Shown: in pieces, positions 8,174 through 14,316 of the stretch | Layout of the letters: each line of letters opens with the position of its first letter | Position numbering within the stretch: position 1 is the first letter of the stretch | Assembly: GCA_913064995.1 (NCBI GenBank) | Contig: CAJYBL010000019.1 | Span: 1-14,316, forward strand | DNA length: 14,316 nucleotides | Reading direction: 5' to 3' | Source: an uncultured Alphaproteobacteria bacterium | Lineage (GTDB): Bacteria; Pseudomonadota; Alphaproteobacteria; Puniceispirillales; Puniceispirillaceae | Made by a program: the position numbers and the translations under genes | The notes under the pieces: model-generated | Seen by the model: the letters and a program-made list of their open reading frames with translations, nothing else | What the model was told of the DNA's origin: nothing | Database searches by the model: none

Positions 8174-10024
8174 TTAACTAGCACGGCGCAAACCCTTGTT
8201 TGCATCCTCGTCAAACAGGTCTGTCAATTGCCCGACAACAGCGCCGCCAAGTTGGTCAACATCTGTGATGGTAACGGCGCGTCGGTAATAGCGTGTCACA
8301 TCATGGCCAATACCAATGGCAAGCAATTCAACCGGTGACCGCCCTTCGATATAGCCAATAACCTCACGAAGATGCTTTTCAAGATAGCTGCCGCTGTTCA
8401 CCGATAGGGTTGAGTCATCAACTGGTGCACCATCAGAAATGACAAGCATGATTCGGCGATCTTCATGCCGTGCCAAAAGCCGGTCATGCGCCCATAACAG
8501 CGCTTCGCCATCAATGTTTTCTTTTAAAATCCCTTCGCGTAGCATTAGCCCAAGCGATTTACGCGCGCGGCGCCATGGCACATCGGCTGGCTTATAGATG
8601 ATATGGCGAAGATCATTCAGGCGCCCCGGCATGGCTGGTTTTCCGGCCTGTTGCCATAACTCGCGCGATTGCCCACCTTTCCATGCACGGGTGGTAAAGC
8701 CAAGAATTTCGACTTTGACGCCGCAACGTTCAAGCGTGCGCGCCAGAATATCGGCAGTCACCGCGGCAATAGTAATAGGTCGTCCACGCATCGAGCCCGA
8801 ATTATCCAGCAAAAGCGTCACAACCGTATCGCGGAATTTTGTATCTTGTTCCTGCTTATAGGAAAGTGGGCTTAATGGCTGGGTGACGACGCGGTGCAGT
8901 TTGGCCGCGTCAAGCACGCCCTCTTCAAGATCAAAATCCCAAGACCGGTTTTGATGCGCCATCAATTTACGTTGCAGGCGATTGGCAAGCTTGCCAACGA
9001 TTGAGGTGACATTTTCCATATGCCGGTCAAGCATCACCCGAAGCCGGTCAAGCTCTTGCGGGTCGCAAAGATCGGCAGCGGCAATCACTTCGTCAAATTT
9101 GGTATCGAAAATACGATAGCCTTCGGTTGAAGCGCCGCTTTTACTATTATCCCCACTCATATCTGAATTGGGTGACTCGCCATCGCTGCTGCCGTCATCT
9201 GTGCCTTCGGAGTCTACCATTTCGCCATCTTCAGACGCACCAGCGTCACCAGCATCATCCATTGATTGGCTGTCATCGCCTTCGCTTTGATCTTCACCAA
9301 CGGCAGATTGTTCGCCATCCTGTTCGGACTGGCTGTCGCCGCCCTCATCCTGGTCATCTTCATTGTCTGAATTTTGATTTTCGTCGGATGATGACTCACC
9401 AAGATCGGATTCAAGCGCGCCAATCAGCCGGCGTGATAATTCGGCAAAGGCCGATTGATCGTCAAGCGATTCGCCAAGTTCGTTAATCAGATCGCCAGCC
9501 CGGCTTTTCACCCATGGCCGCCATAAATCCATGACCATTGACAGATTTTTAGGTGGCGGCGATCCGGTTAATTCTTCGCGAAGCAATAGCCGTACAACCT
9601 CCGAAATACCGGCATCATCGGCACTTCCTGGGGCGTCAATCTGGCGGTTTTCATAACGCTGATTCAAGGCGGCATTCAGGTTATCGCCAACACCTTTCAT
9701 GTGACGCGCACCAATGGCCTCAACACGGGCGCGTTCCGCCGATTCAAAAATCGCCTTGGCACCATCAGGGGCAGGACAATGTTTCTTATGGGTCATCGGG
9801 TTATGATGGGCAAGCCATAGCGCGGCACCATCGGCGGCACCGCGAAGGCTGGCTTTTTGCGCTGCGGTTGCCGTTGGCGGAAGCGCAGGCAGCCGCACAT
9901 CATCCTTGCCAACATGCGTATCGGTGCCAGCATAGGTTACTTGATGCTCTTTACCACCAGCAAGCGCCCGCATCGCTGCGGCGTTGGATTTTAGAAATTG
10001 TTCATCCTTGCCAAATGAAGACAT
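8174..10024 (-). CDS. cobT: Cobaltochelatase subunit CobT (VWA domain)
   Basis: CobT works with the AAA+ ATPase CobS and the large subunit CobN to insert cobalt into hydrogenobyrinic acid a,c-diamide in aerobic cobalamin synthesis. It parallels BchD/ChlD of magnesium chelatase. The 616-residue protein has an N-terminal helical domain (about 1-205), a highly acidic Ser/Asp/Glu linker (about 205-300), and a C-terminal von Willebrand A domain. The VWA domain has a complete MIDAS: DNSGSMRG (407-414), GFTT (442-445) and the SDG segment (530-532). The C-terminal end has GIGHDVTRYY and a DVDQLGGA segment typical of CobT. The start is supported by AGGAAA five bases before the ATG. It lies 68 bases downstream of cobS, with a hairpin between them. 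cobN is not in the window. Confidence 0.95.
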   Translation of the reverse strand: MSSFGKDEQFLKSNAAAMRALAGGKEHQVTYAGTDTHVGKDDVRLPALPPTATAAQKASLRGAADGAALWLAHHNPMTHKKHCPAPDGAKAIFESAERARVEAIGARHMKGVGDNLNAALNQRYENRQIDAPGSADDAGISEVVRLLLREELTGSPPPKNLSMVMDLWRPWVKSRAGDLINELGESLDDQSAFAELSRRLIGALESDLGESSSDENQNSDNEDDQDEGGDSQSEQDGEQSAVGEDQSEGDDSQSMDDAGDAGASEDGEMVDSEGTDDGSSDGESPNSDMSGDNSKSGASTEGYRIFDTKFDEVIAAADLCDPQELDRLRVMLDRHMENVTSIVGKLANRLQRKLMAHQNRSWDFDLEEGVLDAAKLHRVVTQPLSPLSYKQEQDTKFRDTVVTLLLDNSGSMRGRPITIAAVTADILARTLERCGVKVEILGFTTRAWKGGQSRELWQQAGKPAMPGRLNDLRHIIYKPADVPWRRARKSLGLMLREGILKENIDGEALLWAHDRLLARHEDRRIMLVISDGAPVDDSTLSVNSGSYLEKHLREVIGYIEGRSPVELLAIGIGHDVTRYYRRAVTITDVDQLGGAVVGQLTDLFDEDANKGLRRAS

Positions 10025-10072
10025 GCTGGTTTCCTGCGATTGTTCCGGTGGCTTATGATTTAGGCTGGCATG

Positions 10073-10103
10073 CTGCCCTGGGCGCTTGGCGCCTAGCTGG
10101 CAG
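10073..10103 (-). other. Hairpin at the cobS stop codon, between cobS and cobT
   Basis: In the transcript, CUGCC (from 10103-10099) pairs with GGCAG (10077-10073), and GGCGC pairs with GCGCC around a three-base CAA loop. Between the two stems are two further pairs, a two-base bulge and one mismatch. The cobS TAG stop lies inside the structure. There is no following U-tract, so termination is unlikely; effects on mRNA stability or the cobS:cobT ratio are possible. Confidence 0.45.
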
Positions 10104-11100
10104 TAGCCTGCCGGATCGGTGCTTCGGGAAGATCAATACCAAAACAACGCTGATAATATTCAGCCACGGTTGGGCGCTCAATCTCATCACATTTATTCAA
10201 AAAGCTTAACCGGAATGCCAAAGTCATGTCGCCAAAAATACTGGTATTTTCAGCCCATGTGATGACCGTACGCGGTGACATGACGGTTGATAGATCACCT
10301 GACATAAATCCTTTGCGCGTCAAATCGGCCATGCGAACCATTGCGGCAACCTTTTCAGTGCCTTTTTTATCGGCATATTGTGGCAGCTTTGCCGTTACGA
10401 TATTCACCTCATCAGCATGCGGCAGATAATTCAATGTTGACACAATTGACCAGCGGTCCATTTGCCCCTGATTGATTTGCTGGGTGCCATGATAAAGGCC
10501 GGTTGTATCGCCAAGCCCAACCGTGTTGGCGGTTGCAAAAAGACGGAAATACGGATTCGGGTGAATCACCTTGTTGCTATCAAGAAGGGTCAGCTTGCCA
10601 TCGACTTCGAGAACGCGCTGAATCACAAACATCACATCAGCACGGCCAGCGTCATATTCATCAAATACCAGCGCGACCGAATTTTGGAGCGCCCATGGCA
10701 GAATCCCCTCGCGGAATTCGGTAATTTGTTTGCCGTCACGAAGCACGATGGCGTCTTTACCAATCAGGTCAATGCGGCTGATATGGCTATCCAGATTGAC
10801 CCGAATACAAGGCCAATTTAACCGCGCGGCAACCTGTTCAATATGGGTTGATTTTCCTGTGCCATGATAGCCTTGAATCATCACCCGCCGGTTATGACCA
10901 AAACCTGCCAGAATGGCGATTGTGGTGTCAGTGTCGAACTGATAGTTCGGGTCAAGCACAGGTACATAATCAGATCCCTCGCTAAAGGCAGGGACGGTCA
11001 TGTCGGCATCAACACCAAAGACGTCTCTGGCATTGACCGTGATGTCGGGCGCTGACATAGAATGGGCAGGGGTCGGCGCAAATTTCGCGTTATCAGACAT
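10093..11100 (-). CDS. cobS: Cobaltochelatase subunit CobS (AAA+ ATPase)
   Basis: CobS is the MoxR-like AAA+ ATPase that forms a ring with CobT and powers cobalt insertion by CobN. The sequence closely resembles known alphaproteobacterial CobS throughout. Walker A is GYHGTGKST (77-85), Walker B is LVFDEYD (144-150), a sensor-1-like ATANT lies at 189-193, and GQMDRWS at about 212-218 probably carries the arginine finger. Its length of 335 residues is normal. The N-terminus is about ten residues longer than the classical protein; Met15 is an alternative start, but GGAG about 11 bases before the ATG at 11100 supports the longer form. It lies 29 bases after the J-domain gene and 68 bases before cobT on the same strand, so the three probably form one operon. 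Confidence 0.97.
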   Translation of the reverse strand: MSDNAKFAPTPAHSMSAPDITVNARDVFGVDADMTVPAFSEGSDYVPVLDPNYQFDTDTTIAILAGFGHNRRVMIQGYHGTGKSTHIEQVAARLNWPCIRVNLDSHISRIDLIGKDAIVLRDGKQITEFREGILPWALQNSVALVFDEYDAGRADVMFVIQRVLEVDGKLTLLDSNKVIHPNPYFRLFATANTVGLGDTTGLYHGTQQINQGQMDRWSIVSTLNYLPHADEVNIVTAKLPQYADKKGTEKVAAMVRMADLTRKGFMSGDLSTVMSPRTVITWAENTSIFGDMTLAFRLSFLNKCDEIERPTVAEYYQRCFGIDLPEAPIRQATAS

Positions 11101-11129
11101 AACAGTTAGAACTCCACATTAAGCAAATG

Positions 11130-11711
11130 TTAGGTTTGGCTGGTGGCAGACTTGTCACCATTGGCTATGGTTTTTCGAATCATTGAATAGGCAAGGTTAA
11201 TATCTTTTAACCGTTCTTCGGCTTGGGCGTCACCCCCATTTTTATCGGGGTGGTTCTCCTTGACCAGAAGCTTGTATTGTTTTTTGACAATATCAAAATC
11301 ATCAACCGGTGCCAAGTTTAAGGTTTTCCATGCGGCACGTTCTTCTGGGGTGAGTTTGCGGCCTGATTTTGCCTCATCACGATTTTCGAAATCAAACAGC
11401 CCAAGTGGATCTTCAAAAATATTTTCGCTTGGCTGTCCGGTGGCAAATTTCCAGCTTGGCCGCTCCCATGTTGTGGCGCGGCGGATCTCGGCTTCAAGCG
11501 CGGCGCCTTGCAGTCCATCATAATAATTCCATGACTTGTTATAGGCGCGGATATGGTCTAGGCAGAACCAGATATAATCGCGCAACTCATCGCGTGATTT
11601 TGGGGCCGGATACAGGCCCTCATCACGGCACCCTATGGCCGCACAACGCCGCGGCTGAGTATCATTCTGGCTCTGGTCGATCTTAAACTCTGGTACGGTG
11701 GCGCGTCTCAT
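11130..11711 (-). CDS. Small J-domain (DnaJ-like) protein
   Basis: The protein ends in a J-domain (about residues 130-185) with the essential HPD tripeptide at 154-156 in ENHPDKNGGD. It should stimulate the ATPase of a DnaK-type chaperone. It lacks the Gly/Phe region and the central zinc fingers of true DnaJ, so it is a class III J-protein with a specialised client. The N-terminal part has C23, C28, C50 and H53 (CAAIGC and FCLDH), a pattern also found in alphaproteobacterial relatives and suggestive of zinc binding. The ATG at 11711 (193 residues) is preferred because GGA lies 7 bases upstream; a GTG at 11723 would add four residues. It is first in the run leading to cobS and cobT, so its client may be the cobaltochelatase, but that is inference. 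Confidence 0.88.
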   Translation of the reverse strand: MRRATVPEFKIDQSQNDTQPRRCAAIGCRDEGLYPAPKSRDELRDYIWFCLDHIRAYNKSWNYYDGLQGAALEAEIRRATTWERPSWKFATGQPSENIFEDPLGLFDFENRDEAKSGRKLTPEERAAWKTLNLAPVDDFDIVKKQYKLLVKENHPDKNGGDAQAEERLKDINLAYSMIRKTIANGDKSATSQT

Positions 11712-11775
11712 CCTATGATCCACTCTAAATCAATGCCCTCGCAGGCAAACATAGCCCCCTCCATGGAGATAACAT

Positions 11776-12033
11776 ATGGCAACGGCAGATACTATAGCGC
11801 AAAAATTAAACGCCGGATTAAATCCGCGGCAAATTGACGTTCAGGATGTCAGCCATAAACATGCAGGCCATGCTGGATGGCGCGAAGGTGGTGGCACGCA
11901 TTTTGAGGTGACGATCAAGGCTGATGCATTTGCTGGCAAATCCCGCCTGCAGCGTCATCGCATGGTGAATGATATTTTGGCAGAAGATCTTGCCAATAGC
12001 ATTCACGCGCTGGAGCTGCATCTAAGCGACTGA
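11776..12033 (+). CDS. bolA: BolA family protein
   Basis: This is a small BolA/IbaG-type protein of the stress-response family that binds monothiol glutaredoxins through a shared [2Fe-2S] cluster and can act in iron signalling or cluster transfer. The 85 residues contain the family core: SHKHAGHAGW (26-35), GGTHFEV (39-45), FAGKSRLQRHRMVND (52-66) with the invariant His61, and the C-terminal IHALEL (76-81). His32 in the variable loop, in place of Cys, points to the histidine-type cluster-ligand class. GGAG lies 7 bases before the ATG. TATGAT at 11714-11719 is a possible -10 box, but no good -35 box precedes it. It is divergent from the J-domain gene; BolA, J-protein and CobS are often neighbours in alphaproteobacteria. 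Its stop is followed at once by a second in-frame TAA. Confidence 0.95.
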   Translation: MATADTIAQKLNAGLNPRQIDVQDVSHKHAGHAGWREGGGTHFEVTIKADAFAGKSRLQRHRMVNDILAEDLANSIHALELHLSD

Positions 12034-12055
12034 TAATGGTCCTTTCGCACAAACC

Positions 12056-12652
12056 CTAATCCTGATCATCAGCATAGCCAACACAACTATTGGCCAAATG
12101 GCTTCGTTCGCTTTGCTTGTCAGCATCGGTGAAATTTGATTTGATCCGGCGCTCGCGTGCATCTTGACCATATATCGTCTGATAGGCAATGGTGGCAACC
12201 GGCCCAAGCAACTCGGTGATATGTGTACAGCCATGTCGTCCACCAATCGCTGCTTGCACATGACGCCGCCAGCCAGGGGCAATTTTCAGCCCGACAAGTT
12301 CATCAAACACCTCATTGGCTTTTGGACAAATCGCATAAGGGCCGGCAACGGTAATGGCTTCGGCGGCAGTGATCACACGTTCTTTGGTAATGGTGATTCG
12401 CAAAATCATGTGATGCACTGGCAGATCAGGCGTAACCTCGCCCCGAAAATCGCTTGGGAAAGGATATGTCTTATGGTCGGTCAGCTCGGCCTCGATATCG
12501 AATAATCCATCATTACGGACATAGCCATTAAGTGTGATCCGGCGTTGATGAACCAATTCGCGCTCGATTTTTGGAGTGCTTATCGCGGTTGGATGATCTT
12601 TGCCATAAGGCGTATGGATCGCGGGGTTGGTCTCGGGGCTAGCGCTGCTCAT
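12056..12652 (-). CDS. DUF2889 family protein of unknown function
   Basis: I recognise this as DUF2889, a family found in proteobacteria with no assigned function. Matching segments are HQRRITLNGYVRNDGLFDIE (35-54), LTDHKTYPF (57-65), ICPKANEVFDELVGLKIAPGWRR (108-130), and GCTHITELLGPVATIAYQTI (141-160). Cys109, Cys142, His144, Glu147 and Cys190 fall at positions conserved in relatives I can recall, which could mean a metal site or a thiol enzyme; this is inference. There is no signal peptide or membrane segment, so it is probably cytosolic. The first ~30 residues look unstructured and the start could be later. It begins 19 bases after the CNNM/CBS gene stop and is probably the last gene of the aroB operon. 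Its 3' end is 22 bases from the end of convergent bolA. Confidence 0.85.
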   Translation of the reverse strand: MSSASPETNPAIHTPYGKDHPTAISTPKIERELVHQRRITLNGYVRNDGLFDIEAELTDHKTYPFPSDFRGEVTPDLPVHHMILRITITKERVITAAEAITVAGPYAICPKANEVFDELVGLKIAPGWRRHVQAAIGGRHGCTHITELLGPVATIAYQTIYGQDARERRIKSNFTDADKQSERSHLANSCVGYADDQD

Positions 12653-12671
12653 ATCTTGGTCTTTCTGTTTT

Positions 12672-13931
12672 TCAGCTTGCCCAAAGGCGCAAGCTGGTCA
12701 GGCGGTTACCTTCGCGTTTGACAATGCGAAACCGAATGTCATGGAAGCGAAATTCTTGACCAGGGCTTGGAATTGTGCGGCTTTCAAAAAGCACAAGCCC
12801 CGCCAGCGTTGATGCATCCTCATCGGGAAGATGCCAGCCAAGCGCGCGATTCAGATCGCGGATCGTGACATTGCCATCGACAAGCCATGATCCATCCGCC
12901 TGTGCGCTAAGACCCGCCAAGCCGATATCATGTTCGTCATCAATATCACCGACAATTTCTTCCAAAATATCTTCCAAGGTCACAATGCCCCTGAAATCAC
13001 CATATTCATCAACAACAACAGCAAAATGTTCGCGCCGTGTCCGAAACGCCTGCAACTGGTCAAACAGCAAGCTGGTTTCGGGAATGAAATAGGCGTCACT
13101 AGCGATATTCTGCACCAATTGCGGCAAAAGCGGTTTTTTGCCCAGAGATTCGGCCTCGCCAAGCGCCCGAAGCAAATCTTTGACATGGAGAACGCCAATA
13201 ATATTGTCAGGCTTGCCCGAAAAAACCGGATGGCGCGTGTGCGGTGATCCAAGGATAAAGCGCAAGATATCCTCGATATTATCATCGGCATTGACCATGC
13301 TTACCGTGCCGCGATGCGTCATGATCTGTTCGACTGATAATTCATTCAAATCCAGAATTGATGACAGCATGGCTTTGCGTTCACGATCATCGGCATTGCC
13401 ATTATCGCCCTGCAATTCAATCAGGCCACGCAATTCTTCTTCGCGGTCTTGATCGCCATTTGGGTTTGGCCGGATCATCTGGCTTGCCAAAAACCGGATG
13501 CCAAGTGAAAGCGGGCTAAGCAAACGCACCACCCATAAAAGGGTTGGGGCAATGCGCAACGCATATTGATCAGCATAGGTGAAAGCGTAGGTTTTCGGCA
13601 TGACTTCGGCAAATATGACTAAAAGCACGGTCATGGCAATTGTTGCCCAAACAAGACCACCTTCGCCAAACAGAGAAATGGCAATGCTTGTTGCCAAGGC
13701 CGAGCCAAGAACATTGACCGCATTATTGCCAATCAGGATCGACCCGATCAGCCCTTCACGATCGGCACGCAATGCCTCGACGGTGCGGGCGCGTTCATTG
13801 CCTTTGCTTGCCAATTGGCGCATCCGCGCATCCGACGCTGCGGTCAATGCGGTTTCGGCACTCGAAAAAAAGGCCGATGCGATAATCAGCAGCACAATGA
13901 TTAATGCTAAAAGCCACAGGCTAGACAGCAT
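12672..13931 (-). CDS. CNNM/DUF21 membrane protein with CBS pair and CorC_HlyC domain
   Basis: This is an inner-membrane protein of the CorB/CNNM group (often labelled hemolysin or HlyC/CorC), linked to magnesium export or transport. The transmembrane DUF21/CNNM domain spans about 1-180, with a first helix at about 3-22, the SSAETALTA motif (23-31), GNNAVNVLGSALAT (68-81) and FAEVMPKTYA (107-116). A tandem CBS pair covers about 200-325, with VVVDEYGDFRGIVTLEDILEEIVGDI at its end. A small CorC_HlyC domain (about 345-415) closes the protein. Length is 419 residues. GAGGTG just before the ATG at 13931 fixes the start, although the frame is open to 13976. The start overlaps the aroB stop by 11 bases, so translation is coupled. 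Calling it a hemolysin would be historical; no toxin activity is implied. Confidence 0.94.
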   Translation of the reverse strand: MLSSLWLLALIIVLLIIASAFFSSAETALTAASDARMRQLASKGNERARTVEALRADREGLIGSILIGNNAVNVLGSALATSIAISLFGEGGLVWATIAMTVLLVIFAEVMPKTYAFTYADQYALRIAPTLLWVVRLLSPLSLGIRFLASQMIRPNPNGDQDREEELRGLIELQGDNGNADDRERKAMLSSILDLNELSVEQIMTHRGTVSMVNADDNIEDILRFILGSPHTRHPVFSGKPDNIIGVLHVKDLLRALGEAESLGKKPLLPQLVQNIASDAYFIPETSLLFDQLQAFRTRREHFAVVVDEYGDFRGIVTLEDILEEIVGDIDDEHDIGLAGLSAQADGSWLVDGNVTIRDLNRALGWHLPDEDASTLAGLVLFESRTIPSPGQEFRFHDIRFRIVKREGNRLTSLRLWAS

Positions 13932-14316
13932 TTTCACCTCGTTTAAGTAGAGTTTTGACAGCGTCTGGCGGCACATCGCCGCTTACAAAGGCATCACCAA
14001 TGGTGTTGACAAGAATGAAATACATTCGGCCGTCACGCATTTTCTTATCATGTTTCATATGGGCAATAAGCTTGCTTGGCGCGGCGTTACCAGCGGCAAG
14101 ATCGGCTTGCCCGGCAGGAAGACCAACCGCGCGAAGATGCGCTTTGCATCTTGCCGCATCATCGGGCGAACAAAACCCCAAATCAACGGACAGATCAAAA
14201 GCCAGCCCCATGCCAGCGGCAACCGCCTCGCCATGAAGCAGGCTTCCATTATATCCAGCTTCAGCTTCAAAAGCATGGGCAAAGGTATGCCCAAGATTTA
14301 ACAACGCGCGTTTTCC
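13921..14316 (-). CDS. aroB: 3-dehydroquinate synthase, C-terminal part, truncated by window edge
   Basis: This is the second enzyme of the shikimate pathway, converting DAHP to 3-dehydroquinate with NAD+ and a metal ion. Only the last 131 residues are present; about 240 more lie beyond the right edge. The frame is open to the last base and reads GKRALLNLGHTFAHAFEA, then LLHGEAVAAGM. The histidines in LNLGHTF and LLHGEAV are the family's zinc ligands in the C-terminal domain. MKHDKKMRDGRMYFILVNTIGDA is the conserved substrate-binding lysine region near the end. The gene overlaps the CNNM/CBS gene start by 11 bases, an arrangement common in alphaproteobacteria, where aroK usually lies upstream. 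The operon promoter is outside the window. Confidence 0.96.
   Translation of the reverse strand, partial: GKRALLNLGHTFAHAFEAEAGYNGSLLHGEAVAAGMGLAFDLSVDLGFCSPDDAARCKAHLRAVGLPAGQADLAAGNAAPSKLIAHMKHDKKMRDGRMYFILVNTIGDAFVSGDVPPDAVKTLLKRGENAV
13935..13940 (-). promoter_or_regulatory. Ribosome binding site that decides the CNNM/CBS gene start
   Basis: GAGGTG lies within the last codons of aroB on the minus strand. Its GAGG core is 5 bases before the ATG at 13931. This excludes the longer reading from 13976, whose extra 15 residues (beginning MCRQTLSK) precede what is otherwise a typical hydrophobic N-terminus. Confidence 0.8.

Noticed and set aside
9127..9486. 119-residue open frame on + inside cobT
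   Set aside because: It is antisense to the acidic linker of cobT, and its His/Arg-rich composition is simply the complement of Asp/Glu/Ser codons.

Overview
This window looks like chromosomal core sequence from an alphaproteobacterium. The evidence is the set of close family matches: a class I (archaeal-type) lysyl-tRNA synthetase, a class 2 dihydroorotate dehydrogenase, aerobic-type CobS and CobT next to a small J-domain protein and a BolA protein, a long DinG-like helicase, and an aroB gene followed by a CNNM/CBS protein. Base composition is roughly balanced between GC and AT and codon use is uniform throughout. A marine SAR116-like lineage would fit, but that is a guess from gene content and composition, not a demonstrated placement.

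Layout, left to right. (1) groEL on + lacks its first ~37 codons because the window starts inside it; a hairpin plus T-tract follows it. (2) A convergent DinG/XPD-family helicase on - has a degenerate-looking N-terminal exonuclease-like domain. (3) A divergent promoter region leads to lysS (class I LysRS) and pyrD on +, which overlap by one base and are probably co-transcribed. (4) A ~356 bp gap without a convincing gene ends in a strong sigma70-like promoter for rpmB (L28), which is followed by an apparently bidirectional terminator. (5) On -, in transcription order, come a J-domain protein, cobS (AAA+ ATPase) and cobT (VWA/MIDAS protein), with a hairpin between cobS and cobT. (6) bolA is on +, divergent from the J-domain gene. 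(7) On -, in transcription order, come the 3' end of aroB, a CNNM/CBS/CorC membrane protein and a DUF2889 protein, tightly packed as an operon that converges on bolA.

Functions are mostly housekeeping: protein folding, DNA repair, tRNA charging, pyrimidine synthesis, ribosome, cobalamin cobalt insertion, iron-redox signalling, shikimate pathway and ion transport. I see no phage, IS element, CRISPR array, tRNA or rRNA, and no obvious horizontally acquired island. The parts worth a second look are the J-protein/CobS/CobT unit without cobN, the inactive-looking exonuclease domain on the helicase, the uncharacterised DUF2889 protein, the cobS-cobT hairpin, and a -35 element shared by lysS and rpmB.
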